Positions 7,019-16,357 of a stretch of 25,930 nucleotides of DNA are shown here, one piece after another. How positions within the stretch are numbered: the first letter of the stretch is position 1; each line of letters begins with the position of its first letter. A program made the translations under genes and the position numbers. The stretch comes from a virus. Where the stretch lies: positions 1 to 25,930 of IMG/VR virus record IMGVR_UViG_3300025151_000260; one strand, given 5' to 3'. The notes under the pieces were generated by a model. That model searched no databases, had not been told where the DNA came from, and saw only the letters and a program-made list of their open reading frames with translations.

Positions 7019-10000
7019 ATGGCAAGTTCTATATATAGCGAAGTTACATCTGTATCAACTGGAGTAGGGTACGAAAGAGATAGAGTATTAGACAAATTAG
7101 TTGATGCTACTAAAGATCTACCATATACAGTAGATGATATAACTATAAGTCACAACGATTTTGCTGTTGCAGATGTGATAAATGATAGTATTCGAAAACT
7201 ATATTTAAATTATATTTTCCTTATAGCGAATTCAGAAATTATTAGCGAGAGCTCTCCGACTGATAGTTTATCTACAGTTAGTGTTAATACAAATTATACA
7301 CCCGCTATAGCGGCAATTACAACTACTCCTACTAATACACTATCTTCTCTATCTGCTTATAAAGAAACATTGTTAGTTAATAAAACAGACTCTACAGATA
7401 AACTCACGTTATTTAATTATGCAGTAGATAATTCTGTTGTATTAGATTGTAACACTGATTTGAGTAGTGTAGCAGCGATCCTGTCTGGTAACGAGGTTGA
7501 ATTTAATAAAACGTTTGTCTTTAGAGAGATTGTAAGTGCTGACACATCGGATACATTATTATTTGTATTAGATAGAGGATCTAATACGTGTTATAAGTTT
7601 GATATTTCTGGATTAATAACTAACGATACAGCTATTAAAAGAACAGGTGTTACAGACGAAAAAAGACCGGGAAGATATTTATTAAAAACTATAGGTGGTT
7701 CCGGTTCAGGAGAAACTAAAAACAAATTAGATAGACCATCTGGATTATCTATACATGATAATAAAATATATATCTTAGATAACGGTCATAGTTCTATAAA
7801 AATATTTGATTTAAATTTTAATTTTATAAATGAATTACATATACCTAATATTTTTAATAATGTAAATTATGGAGAACCAGTCTCTATAGTTGTAGATCAA
7901 ATATCAGATACAAATACTAAACCACGAGGATATATTTTAACATCTAGAGGTAAAATAGTAACATATAACATAGATAAAAATACAGCTCAAGAACCTAAAG
8001 ATTTATTCTCCTTTTACGATACAAGATTACAAGTGTTGTCTGCTAAGAGTATAGACGATACATTTTTTAAAATTGTAAACAGTAAGGTGAAAAAGAACGT
8101 AATATATATTGCTAATATAACTGGTATTTACAAATATTATAAAACTCACCTTAACAATTTTGCTGATCAATTAGATATAGAAGGAGTTGGTGGTCCTGGT
8201 CTCGAAATTGGTACCGAAGATAATCAATTACAAATATTATCGTTCGATACTGAAAAACACAATAACAAAGAATATATTGTAGTTACTGCTAGAAAAAACG
8301 GTACCGGTGAAATTATAAACTATTTCTTTATTGATGAGCATATCACCACGAAATTATACCACGACAATTTTTATACAAATTATTTTACTCTTTCAAGTAT
8401 AAACATATTACCGCAAGAAGTAGTAAACAATATTAACCTGAATAAGACGTTTAAAAAATTATCATATAATCATTATTCATTCTTTGAAAATTTAAATAAA
8501 AAGGTTTACAGTTATTATAAAATTTCACGAAACTCAATGTACCCATCGTTATGCACGGTAGTACCTCATAGTTTTACTACACCTACTGAACTACAAGATG
8601 ATAAAAATTTATACATTGGTGTAAATGAGCCTTTACTAACTGATGTAGTGAATAGGCCATTAAAAGCCTTGTACAACCAACAAGTTGCTTTATTTAACTT
8701 AATACAAGAGGAAAGATTAAACTCTAACCCTCCAGTAGATTATACAATACATTTACCAGGGGATACAGAAGTATATCCAAATGTAGTAAGTACTCAGTCA
8801 GATATTACGTCTGCTGGTGGTCAGTTTATTCCTATTACAATAACTAGAACAAATTTATTAACATCTAGACCAGAGTGTAGTTTTAGATATTGGACAACAT
8901 TAGGGCCTAATACATTATCTAGCGATATCTCTTATATTGATGTAAAAAATAAATCTGTAGGTGTGTTTAAGAAGAATGAAGATACACAAACAATAGGTAT
9001 AAGAGTTAAACATTTTTATTCCGGTACTAAATCTTTCTATTTAAATATTGAACCTAACTCAGATTGTATTATAGATGATGATGTTACAACGGTTAATTTA
9101 ACTGCAAATCCTGATTTTTATAATGTTAGTTTATCTGCTTCAACTGGTACAGTTGTAGAGGGCAATTCATATAGGATTGGAGTAGTAAGACAGAGAACTG
9201 ATGGTATTGATGTATGGTATGATCCGGATTTTGATAGTAGTTCGGTGAATATAAAAATTACACCTTCGAGTAATATAGCTAGCGACGAATACACTCCTAA
9301 TGTAGCTGGTGGGTCAGCATATGCATACACGTTTAACGATATCGCAGATTTCCCGCGAACTTCTGTTACTAAACAAGCCTCAGCTAAAGAAGTAGGAAAT
9401 AGAAGTACAATTACATTTACGGAAGATTTAACATCAATAGTATTTGATTTAAGTGCAAGTACAGATGTAAAAGAAAGAAGAGGAGAATATTTTACCGTTG
9501 AGATAACTAATCCATCTACAGGTACATCTTTAATAAATCCAACAAAACAAATTATCAGTCTAACAGACGATATTAAAACTGCATCATTACATGTAAGAGA
9601 TCTATCTGGCTCTTATCGAGCTGACGGAACAAGTACTACTCTGTTAAGTAATATTAATATATGGGAAGCATTATCCGCTAATACTGAGTATCGGGCATAT
9701 TCTGCAACTCATCCATTTAATGTAGATTTTACTATATCTGACCCAATATCAGTGTTTTCAGTTGACACGGCTTCAGCCGCGGTTATGTTTGATGCCAGAG
9801 GTCATGCAGATGTAATTAGTACAGGAGGTACACAAGGAGCTCTACCTATAACAAATAATACTCTTACTATTAACGTTTCAACTGACGCAGCAATAGTAGG
9901 GAAAGCAGGTGATGGTGGTCACGGCACAGTATGGTTGTCTGGTGCTGATTACAGTTTTGACGACCCTGACGCTGCCAATGATAATGTAGAATTTAAAGAT

Positions 10001-10702
10001 GGTGGAGATCCCAATATTGGTGGAGGTATAGGTATTGGAGATATACCAGCAGTTGTAGCATACGATACCTATAATGACCCAGAGGATGGAGAAGTAAATA
10101 TTGATGTAACTAATTCTATAAATATGTTTACAAATAACTTCCCAACATTAACTATTAATAATGCTGGGAAAATATATGGAGGCGCTGGAGGTGGTGCTGG
10201 TGGTTTACCAGCTGTCAGCGCTTCTCTTATGCCTCATGTTTCAGCATTATCCGCTGGTAGCGGTGGAGGAGGAGGAGCTGGTATCCATATTAAAAACAGA
10301 GGTTTAGCTGGAGTAGCAGCAAATGTTTTTGATAGTTCTGCAGACACCTTCACACGAGACACAAATTATGAAGATTTATATTTACAAAACGGTGCTGTTG
10401 GTGGTGTAGACGGTACAGGAGGAGCAGGTGGTGGCTTTAATACCCAGGGATCTGGTTATCCTACGGTTACATTTGATAGTGGTACCGTAGCTATAACATC
10501 ATATGGTATGATGTCAGGTACAGACGGTGGTGCTCTTGGTGTAGCAGGAGAATCAGATACAACGATTGATTTGACCTTTTCACCAGACGGATCCATTAAT
10601 AATATTGATTCAGACCTTTATTTAAGAGCAGGAGGTACTGCAGGTATAGCAATAGATCATCCAAATAAAACTGTAAATAACACGGGAACAATACTTCCAT
10701 AA
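7019..10702 (+). CDS. large virion adhesin/fibre protein with propeller-like and Gly-rich regions
   Basis: This is a 1227-residue multidomain structural protein. Residues about 165-275 contain NHL/beta-propeller-like segments (LDRPSGLSIHDNKIYILDNG, then HSSIKIFD). The stretch from about 275 to 500 has further strand-rich repeats that could complete a propeller. Around 580-890 lie Ig-like or Calx-beta-like beta domains. The C-terminal part (about 1000-1165) has Gly runs such as GGAGGGAGG near 1054 and GSGGGGGAG near 1080. Such runs recall the polyglycine helices of T4-like gp38-type adhesin tips. A receptor-contact role is therefore inferred. There is no signal peptide. It has its own late promoter, and its stop codon is shared with the next promoter box. 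Confidence 0.75.
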   Translation: MASSIYSEVTSVSTGVGYERDRVLDKLVDATKDLPYTVDDITISHNDFAVADVINDSIRKLYLNYIFLIANSEIISESSPTDSLSTVSVNTNYTPAIAAITTTPTNTLSSLSAYKETLLVNKTDSTDKLTLFNYAVDNSVVLDCNTDLSSVAAILSGNEVEFNKTFVFREIVSADTSDTLLFVLDRGSNTCYKFDISGLITNDTAIKRTGVTDEKRPGRYLLKTIGGSGSGETKNKLDRPSGLSIHDNKIYILDNGHSSIKIFDLNFNFINELHIPNIFNNVNYGEPVSIVVDQISDTNTKPRGYILTSRGKIVTYNIDKNTAQEPKDLFSFYDTRLQVLSAKSIDDTFFKIVNSKVKKNVIYIANITGIYKYYKTHLNNFADQLDIEGVGGPGLEIGTEDNQLQILSFDTEKHNNKEYIVVTARKNGTGEIINYFFIDEHITTKLYHDNFYTNYFTLSSINILPQEVVNNINLNKTFKKLSYNHYSFFENLNKKVYSYYKISRNSMYPSLCTVVPHSFTTPTELQDDKNLYIGVNEPLLTDVVNRPLKALYNQQVALFNLIQEERLNSNPPVDYTIHLPGDTEVYPNVVSTQSDITSAGGQFIPITITRTNLLTSRPECSFRYWTTLGPNTLSSDISYIDVKNKSVGVFKKNEDTQTIGIRVKHFYSGTKSFYLNIEPNSDCIIDDDVTTVNLTANPDFYNVSLSASTGTVVEGNSYRIGVVRQRTDGIDVWYDPDFDSSSVNIKITPSSNIASDEYTPNVAGGSAYAYTFNDIADFPRTSVTKQASAKEVGNRSTITFTEDLTSIVFDLSASTDVKERRGEYFTVEITNPSTGTSLINPTKQIISLTDDIKTASLHVRDLSGSYRADGTSTTLLSNINIWEALSANTEYRAYSATHPFNVDFTISDPISVFSVDTASAAVMFDARGHADVISTGGTQGALPITNNTLTINVSTDAAIVGKAGDGGHGTVWLSGADYSFDDPDAANDNVEFKDGGDPNIGGGIGIGDIPAVVAYDTYNDPEDGEVNIDVTNSINMFTNNFPTLTINNAGKIYGGAGGGAGGLPAVSASLMPHVSALSAGSGGGGGAGIHIKNRGLAGVAANVFDSSADTFTRDTNYEDLYLQNGAVGGVDGTGGAGGGFNTQGSGYPTVTFDSGTVAITSYGMMSGTDGGALGVAGESDTTIDLTFSPDGSINNIDSDLYLRAGGTAGIAIDHPNKTVNNTGTILP

Positions 10703-10729
10703 ATAATTGTAAATATTACATCTTATAAT
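10698..10729 (+). promoter_or_regulatory. promoter region of the Clp unfoldase gene
   Basis: CATAAATA (10698-10705) is a late box that overlaps the stop of the adhesin gene. A perfect TATAAT lies at 10724-10729, 14 bases before the ATG, without a good -35 element at the usual distance. This is the only late box in the window with a leader of tens of bases (38) before the start. Confidence 0.45.
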
Positions 10730-10743
10730 AAGTAATAGTACAT

Positions 10744-13125
10744 ATGAAGTTCAGTCAATCGGCGCAAAGCGCCCTGGCTCTATCTAAAAGTTATGCGGAG
10801 GAATTCAATTGTAGATACGCAGGGACGGAGCATTTACTATTAGGGTTAATTGAAAGTAAAGATGAATATTTAGAACAGACATTCAATAGGATTGGTGTGG
10901 ATATACTGCATTTAATAGATGTAGTAAAAAGTATATGTCAATTAGAAGAAAATAATAAGCTGTTTAAATCAAACGCTGGACCGAACTTCACTCCTAGAGT
11001 TTTAAAAATAATTAACTTCGCTAAAGGCTTAGCTCAAAAACTTAATAAAACCAATGTAGATGTCATCCATTTATTTTTATCTCTTCTATATGAAAATGAC
11101 GGAGTTGCTACATCTATATTATCTGAATATGGTTTAAACTTTGATAATGTTAAACTCGCAATACAAAGCGAAATAGGTCCATTACAAAATGAAGATGTAT
11201 CTGGTGGTTTTATTCCAGAAAATTTAGAGCCTTATTTTATAGATCTCACCTATCAAGCTACTACTAACGAACTTCAAAGTACATATGCCCGAGATGCAGA
11301 GTTTGAAAAGATATATTTAACATTAGGTAAAAAGCATAACACTAATATTATTATAACCGGTGAGCCTGGAGTTGGAAAACGATCTGTTGTATATGAATTA
11401 GCCAGACGTATAAGTAAAAAAATTACACCTACTCATTTACATGATAAGCGTATATTAGAATTAAAATTAAAAACCCTTATAGGAGGTACAAAGTTCAGAG
11501 GAGATTTTGAATCTAGAGTAGATCTCTTGCAAGATTTTTTAAAGAAAAATACCAACGTTATTTTATTCATAAATGATATAGCTTTAATAACTCGTTTAGA
11601 TGGGACAGCAAATATAGAAGAATACTTTAGTGAGTTATTTAGTAATGATGATATTAATTTCATAGGTACATGTACAGCAGATGATTACAAAAAATATATA
11701 GATGATATAACTACAATAAGTTCTAATTTTGTAAATCTAACTGTAAAGGAAACTACTGCTGAAGAGACATGTAATATACTAACAAACGTTTTATCTTCTT
11801 ATGAAAAATTTCATGGTGTAAAGTTTGAAAAAAATATTATAGAAGATATGGTTTTATTATCTTCTAGATTTATTACTGATAAAAGTCAACCATCTAGCGC
11901 TTTAGATTTATTAGATGAATGTGGTTCTTATATAAAAAATCAATGTAACAGTACCTCTGAAAAGCTCGTACAAATGCAACAAAAAATAGATGAACTAAAT
12001 AAGTTAAAACTACAAGCTGTAGAAAATTTTGAATTTGAAGAAGGTTTAAAAATAAAAAGAAGAGAGGTTACTCTTACTAACAAATTAAAAAAAGAAATAT
12101 CTAAAAGTAAATTAGAAGAGTTTGAAAAAACTATAGATAAAACTATTGTAAGAGATATTCTAAGTAAAAAAACAGGAATACCAGTAGCGGATATTAATGG
12201 TAATAATTTACCAGATTTACTTAACGTAGAGAAATCTATAAAAGAAAAATATGTATCTCAGCACAATGCGATAGATTCTATATTACAGCATTTTAAAAGA
12301 GTAAAGACAGGATTACAAAACCCGAATAGACCATTAGGTTCATTTTTATTCGTAGGGCCTACAGGTGTAGGTAAAACATATTTGTGTGAATTAATTTCTG
12401 AATATTTTTTCTATAATAATGAGAACTTTTTAAAGATTGATATGTCCGAGTTTATGGAACATCACTCGGTAAGTAAATTAATTGGTTCACCTCCTGGTTA
12501 TGTTGGTTATGGAGATCGATCTGTATTATGCGATTTTATTAAGAACAACCCTTATAGTTTAATTTTGTTAGATGAGATTGAGAAGGCCCACCCGGATGTA
12601 GTTAATATTTTCTTGCAAGTATTAGATAAAGGAGAATTGACAGACAGTGTAGGTAGAAAAATTAATTTAAAAAATTGTATTATTGTTTTTACTAGTAATA
12701 TAGGAGCTGATCTTTTTGATAAAGAGAGTATTGGTTTTGGTGGTTCCGCTATTAGCTCTCTAGATTTAGAAAACTCATTACAAAAGTTTTTTAAACCTGA
12801 GTTTTTGAATAGATTATCAGAAATAATTAGATTTGAGCATTTAACTGAGATTGATATTTATAATTTAGTAGATATCGAAAACAAAAAATTCATTGCAAAA
12901 TTGCAGAAAAGTAATAATATTGAATTTGTACTTAGTGAGGAAGCGCGTGATTACATTGCTCAGCAAGGATATAGCCGCAAATATGGGGCTCGTTTTCTCA
13001 ATAGGTTCTTCGAAAAACATATAGAAACAGAAATAGCGACATTGTTAATTAAAGCTAAAAACAAACCGAAAAAAATAACTTGCATAAGCAAAGAAAATAA
13101 GTTAATATTTGAGCCATGTCTATGA
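10744..13125 (+). CDS. ClpA/ClpC-type AAA+ unfoldase with degenerate first ATPase domain
   Basis: This 793-residue Hsp100 protein has a Clp N-domain (about 1-145, with AGTEHLLLGLI), two AAA+ domains, and a UVR-like coiled coil between them (about 411-445). The second domain is intact: Walker A GPTGVGKT (538-545), pore loop GYVGYG (585-590), Walker B LILLDE (606-611), Asn652, Arg690 and sensor-2 Arg750. The first keeps Walker A GEPGVGKR (206-213), but Walker B reads ILFIND (273-278) instead of ILFIDE. The usual Arg pair before Phe329 is Ser-Asn, so it probably binds but does not hydrolyse ATP. SIGFGG (662-667) sits where ClpA has its IGL ClpP-docking loop. No phage ClpP is in the window, so use of host ClpP is possible. 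The gene overlaps the next one by 10 bases. Confidence 0.88.
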   Translation: MKFSQSAQSALALSKSYAEEFNCRYAGTEHLLLGLIESKDEYLEQTFNRIGVDILHLIDVVKSICQLEENNKLFKSNAGPNFTPRVLKIINFAKGLAQKLNKTNVDVIHLFLSLLYENDGVATSILSEYGLNFDNVKLAIQSEIGPLQNEDVSGGFIPENLEPYFIDLTYQATTNELQSTYARDAEFEKIYLTLGKKHNTNIIITGEPGVGKRSVVYELARRISKKITPTHLHDKRILELKLKTLIGGTKFRGDFESRVDLLQDFLKKNTNVILFINDIALITRLDGTANIEEYFSELFSNDDINFIGTCTADDYKKYIDDITTISSNFVNLTVKETTAEETCNILTNVLSSYEKFHGVKFEKNIIEDMVLLSSRFITDKSQPSSALDLLDECGSYIKNQCNSTSEKLVQMQQKIDELNKLKLQAVENFEFEEGLKIKRREVTLTNKLKKEISKSKLEEFEKTIDKTIVRDILSKKTGIPVADINGNNLPDLLNVEKSIKEKYVSQHNAIDSILQHFKRVKTGLQNPNRPLGSFLFVGPTGVGKTYLCELISEYFFYNNENFLKIDMSEFMEHHSVSKLIGSPPGYVGYGDRSVLCDFIKNNPYSLILLDEIEKAHPDVVNIFLQVLDKGELTDSVGRKINLKNCIIVFTSNIGADLFDKESIGFGGSAISSLDLENSLQKFFKPEFLNRLSEIIRFEHLTEIDIYNLVDIENKKFIAKLQKSNNIEFVLSEEARDYIAQQGYSRKYGARFLNRFFEKHIETEIATLLIKAKNKPKKITCISKENKLIFEPCL

Positions 13126-13343
13126 CAAATTCATATAAGTTCTTGGTAAGGGATATTTATACTAACGAAAAACGTGAGTTTGAATATCAGTCGAACGATA
13201 AGGACCCGCGAATCGTACATAAAGAAGCACTTAAGCAAATTAAGTACGAAGAAGATATCGAAAAAGTGTACACTAATAAGCCAAACGATAAAAAAGAATA
13301 CAACCGTTTAGTTTATGACAAAAGGAAAGGTTTTCTCGACTAA
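13116..13343 (+). CDS. hypothetical small protein downstream of Clp gene
   Basis: This 75-residue protein is not recognised. It is very polar, with many Lys, Glu, Asp and Tyr and a YKFLVRDIYTNEKREFEYQ beta-like start followed by a helix. It starts inside the end of the Clp gene (10-base overlap), and its stop overlaps the start of the next gene by one base (TAATG). The tight packing implies coupled translation. As a small soluble protein in the same unit it could be an adaptor or substrate tag for the unfoldase, but this rests on position alone. Confidence 0.6.
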   Translation: MSMTNSYKFLVRDIYTNEKREFEYQSNDKDPRIVHKEALKQIKYEEDIEKVYTNKPNDKKEYNRLVYDKRKGFLD

Positions 13344-13564
13344 TGAACCCGACTGGTCGTAATATCGTGGATGCCTTAGAGAGTGTCTTTTCGGGAGAAG
13401 AGAAAAAAGCAACAGCGAATCTTTATAATTATCTTTATAATTCTTCTGGTATTGGTGAACATCCTGATGTAGTTGCAGAAGCAAAAAAGTTAGTTGAAGA
13501 GATTGAACACGCAAGACATTGTAAAGAAATAGCCGAACAAATTAAACAACAAATTAATAACTAA
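13343..13564 (+). CDS. hypothetical small helical protein
   Basis: This 73-residue protein is not recognised. It is predicted almost wholly helical, with a Glu/Lys-rich C-terminal half (AEAKKLVEEIEHARHCKEIA). It is the last gene of the Clp unit, overlapping its neighbour by one base and followed by a strong terminator. A purine-rich AAAGGAAAGG lies at 13320-13329, 13 bases before the ATG, which is far for a Shine-Dalgarno site. Confidence 0.6.
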   Translation: MNPTGRNIVDALESVFSGEEKKATANLYNYLYNSSGIGEHPDVVAEAKKLVEEIEHARHCKEIAEQIKQQINN

Positions 13565-13596
13565 AACATTTCCCCTTGTAGTGTTATAGTAGACCT

Positions 13597-13619
13597 AGGT
13601 GCCTTCGGGCACCTTTTTT
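13597..13619 (+). terminator. rho-independent terminator with UUCG loop
   Basis: GGTGCC (13598-13603), loop TTCG, GGCACC (13608-13613) and then six T residues (13614-13619). An A-T pair extends the stem. It ends the Clp unit just before the next late promoter. Confidence 0.93.
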
Positions 13620-13632
13620 ATTAAATAATTAT
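13620..13632 (+). promoter_or_regulatory. T4-type late promoter box
   Basis: ATTAAATA (13620-13627) ends 5 bases before the ATG at 13633 and begins right after the T-run of the terminator. Confidence 0.55.
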
Positions 13633-14061
13633 ATGCCACCTGTAGAAATACTTACAATGTTCGGAGGGTCCGTTGTCGGTTTCTTTTTTAAGTTGGTCGC
13701 TAAAAGAGCTGAGATGGAGCAGAAGAGGTTTGAGATGTTAATGAAGGCTCAAGAAGCTGCGGATAAGTCTGCGGATAAAGCCGTAAAGCGAGTGGGTATC
13801 GAGGCAGGTAAATGGGTTAGACGACTTATAGTTATTAGTGTATTATTTGGGGTTATTCTAGCTCCTTTTATTATTACATTTTTTAATCATCCTATTGTGG
13901 TTGAAGATATTATAACTAAGAAAGTCCTCTGGGGATTACTAGGTACAAAAACAGAACCAGTATTCGTAGAAATTCAAGGCTATTTATTAGTTCCAGAAAT
14001 CAGACAAGCATTAACTGCTATTATAGGATTCTACTTTGGCCAAGCCACAATTAAGACTTGA
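13633..14061 (+). CDS. membrane protein, possible 3TM holin-like
   Basis: This 142-residue protein has an N-terminal hydrophobic stretch (about 7-23, MFGGSVVGFFFKLVAK), then a charged helix (24-65, EMEQKRFEMLMKAQEAADKS). A strong membrane segment follows (about 64-84, RLIVISVLFGVILAPFIITF). A weaker hydrophobic C-terminus (about 125-142, ALTAIIGFYFGQATIKT) ends the protein. This layout resembles phage and gene-transfer-agent holins with a central charged helix, but the match is by architecture only. Its own late promoter and the preceding terminator make it a single-gene late unit, as expected for a lysis or virion membrane protein. Confidence 0.55.
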   Translation: MPPVEILTMFGGSVVGFFFKLVAKRAEMEQKRFEMLMKAQEAADKSADKAVKRVGIEAGKWVRRLIVISVLFGVILAPFIITFFNHPIVVEDIITKKVLWGLLGTKTEPVFVEIQGYLLVPEIRQALTAIIGFYFGQATIKT

Positions 14062-14085
14062 TAATAAGTAATTATTCATTAAAAT
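14058..14085 (+). promoter_or_regulatory. sigma70-like (early) promoter for nrdAB
   Basis: TTGATA (14058-14063), a 16-base spacer and TAAAAT (14080-14085), each one mismatch from consensus. The ATG of nrdA follows 11 bases after the -10 box. A degraded late-like TTAAAATA (14079-14086) overlaps the -10 box. Confidence 0.55.
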
Positions 14086-14096
14086 AATTATTACGA

Positions 14097-16346
14097 ATGA
14101 ATGTACTTAAGCGTGATGGCAGAACAGAAGAATTTGATGCAAATAAAATCCATGAAGTATTATTTTGGGCCACCAAGGATATAAAAGGGGTTAGTGTCAG
14201 CGAAATAGAAATAAATGCTAAACTTCAGCTCTTTGATGGTATTAAATCAGAGAGTATACACCAATTATTAATTCAATCCTCTGCAGATTTAATTACAGCT
14301 GAAACACCAAACTACCAAATTGTTGCAGCTAATCTGCTAAACTACTATCTCCGGAAGCAAGTATTTGGGGTATCCGATAATATGCCTCCATTAATAGATG
14401 TTATTAAGGATAATATTAAGAACGAGGTATATGATAAAGAGATTTTAGAGAAATATTCTGCAGATGAACTCGATCAATTAGATAATTATATTAAGCATAA
14501 TAGAGACTATCTTTTTGTATATGCTGGGCTTCAACAGTTAGTAGATAAGTACTTGCTCAAAGATCGTCATACTAATAAAGTATACGAGACTCCACAATAT
14601 ATGTATATGCTTATCTCAATGGTTCTGCATAGTGATCAGCCTAGTAATATAAGATTACGAAAGATTAAGTCTTTCTACAATGATATCAGTACTTTTAAAA
14701 CGTCTTTGCCTACACCTGTTATGTGCGGAGTTCGGACACCATCACGTCAGTACAGCTCATGTACACTAATAGATGTAGGCGATTCTTTACCATCCTTATT
14801 CCATTCAAACACTGCAGTAGGATATTATACAGCTAATAGAGCTGGTATAGGTTTGAACATGGGCAGGATAAGAGCTGTAGGTTCTAAGATTAGAAACGGA
14901 GAGGTAATACATACAGGTGTTATACCGTTTCTTAAAATGTTTGAATCTACAACTAAGTGTTGTACTCAAAACGGGGTACGTGGTGGATCCTCAACAACTC
15001 ATTTTCCTTTCTGGCATAAAGAGATTCAGGAAATCTTAGTACTTAAAAATAATAGAGGTACTGATGATAACCGTGTCCGAAAGATGGATTATTCTATTCA
15101 GTTTTGTCGATTGTTCTATAAACGATTCGTACAAAATGAAAACATTACATTGTTTAGCCCTCATGAAGTTCCGGATTTGTATGGTGCGTTTGTAAGTGAT
15201 AATGAAGAGTTTGAGAAGCTATATGAGCAATATGAATCTAGTAGAAAAATATCTAAAACAAAAGTACCTGCTAGAAAGCTATTCATGCAATTTTGTCAGG
15301 AGCGAATAGAAACTGGTAGAATGTATGTAATGAATATCGATCATACTAATAGTCATAGTTCGTTTCTTGATAGTGTGAGCATGTCAAACTTATGTCAGGA
15401 AATTACTCTACCAACTAATCCGATAACTCATATAGACGATACTGATTCTGGTGAAATAGCTTTATGTGTATTGTCAGCTATTAATGTTGGTGCTATTAGT
15501 AATCTTGATCAACTAGAAAAGATATGTGAAAATATAGTAACATCTTTAGATTATATTATTGAACATCAGTTCTACCCTGTCGCAGCTGCTCTTCATATGA
15601 AAAAGCGTAGAAGTATAGGAGTTGGTATTACTAACTTTGCATATTTTCTAGCGAAAAACGGAGTGAGTTATGATGATAAAGAGGCTCTTGATTTAGCCGA
15701 TCAATTAGCTGAAGCTATTCAATATTTTCTCCTTAAAGCATCTAACAAATTAGCCCAAGAAAAAGGAGCGTGTGAATGGTTTGATAAGACAAAATATAGT
15801 AAAGGACTATTACCTATAGATACATATTGTAAAGAGGTAGACAAATTAGTAAAACGCAAGCTAACATACGATTGGGAAGCCTTACGAAAAGATATTAAGA
15901 AGTATGGTCTTCGAAATAGCACTCTAACTGCATTAATGCCTTGTGAGAGTTCATCTTTAGTAACTAATTCCACTAACGGCATTGAACCTCCTAGGAGTTT
16001 AGTTACAGTAAAGAAATCTAAGCAAGGATTAATTCCTCAGGTTGTTCCAGAGATACAGAGATTAAAAAACAAATACTCTCTTGCTTATGAAATGAATGAT
16101 AATAAAGGTTATATAAATATTTGCGGTGTACTACAAAAATATTTCGATCAAGCAATTTCTGCAAATCATTATTATAATTTCAGTAGATATGAAGATAACA
16201 ACTTACCATTATCTATTGTAGCGAAAGATATCTTACATTCATATAAAGTAGGTCTTAAAACTTTATATTACGCAAACACAGACGACGGTAAGACAGATAA
16301 TAATCTAGAAGATAATGATTGCCCAGGTGGTGCATGTAAGCTATAA
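14097..16346 (+). CDS. nrdA: class Ia ribonucleoside-diphosphate reductase, alpha subunit
   Basis: This 749-residue protein (E. coli NrdA has 761) makes deoxyribonucleotides from ribonucleoside diphosphates for phage DNA synthesis. It has an N-terminal ATP-cone (about 2-90), the redox Cys222 (YSSC), Asn431-Cys433-Glu435 in the NLCQE motif, and Cys457 (IALC). The radical-transfer pair Tyr724-Tyr725 (LKTLYYAN) and the C-terminal thiol pair Cys742/Cys747 (CPGGACKL) are also present, so all catalytic residues seem intact. The beta subunit gene follows after 11 bases with no promoter between, so the two form an operon. The sigma70-like promoter suggests early or middle expression, fitting a replication role. 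Confidence 0.96.
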   Translation: MNVLKRDGRTEEFDANKIHEVLFWATKDIKGVSVSEIEINAKLQLFDGIKSESIHQLLIQSSADLITAETPNYQIVAANLLNYYLRKQVFGVSDNMPPLIDVIKDNIKNEVYDKEILEKYSADELDQLDNYIKHNRDYLFVYAGLQQLVDKYLLKDRHTNKVYETPQYMYMLISMVLHSDQPSNIRLRKIKSFYNDISTFKTSLPTPVMCGVRTPSRQYSSCTLIDVGDSLPSLFHSNTAVGYYTANRAGIGLNMGRIRAVGSKIRNGEVIHTGVIPFLKMFESTTKCCTQNGVRGGSSTTHFPFWHKEIQEILVLKNNRGTDDNRVRKMDYSIQFCRLFYKRFVQNENITLFSPHEVPDLYGAFVSDNEEFEKLYEQYESSRKISKTKVPARKLFMQFCQERIETGRMYVMNIDHTNSHSSFLDSVSMSNLCQEITLPTNPITHIDDTDSGEIALCVLSAINVGAISNLDQLEKICENIVTSLDYIIEHQFYPVAAALHMKKRRSIGVGITNFAYFLAKNGVSYDDKEALDLADQLAEAIQYFLLKASNKLAQEKGACEWFDKTKYSKGLLPIDTYCKEVDKLVKRKLTYDWEALRKDIKKYGLRNSTLTALMPCESSSLVTNSTNGIEPPRSLVTVKKSKQGLIPQVVPEIQRLKNKYSLAYEMNDNKGYINICGVLQKYFDQAISANHYYNFSRYEDNNLPLSIVAKDILHSYKVGLKTLYYANTDDGKTDNNLEDNDCPGGACKL

Positions 16347-16357
16347 TAACAAAAGAT

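Noticed and set aside
10173-10450. Tandem DNA repeat or CRISPR-like array in the Gly-rich region
   Set aside because: The similarity comes from Gly codons; unit lengths and sequences are irregular, with no constant repeat or spacer.
10707-10729. Complete sigma70 promoter TTGTAA/TATAAT before the Clp gene
   Set aside because: The spacer is only 11 bases; only the TATAAT and the upstream late box are kept.
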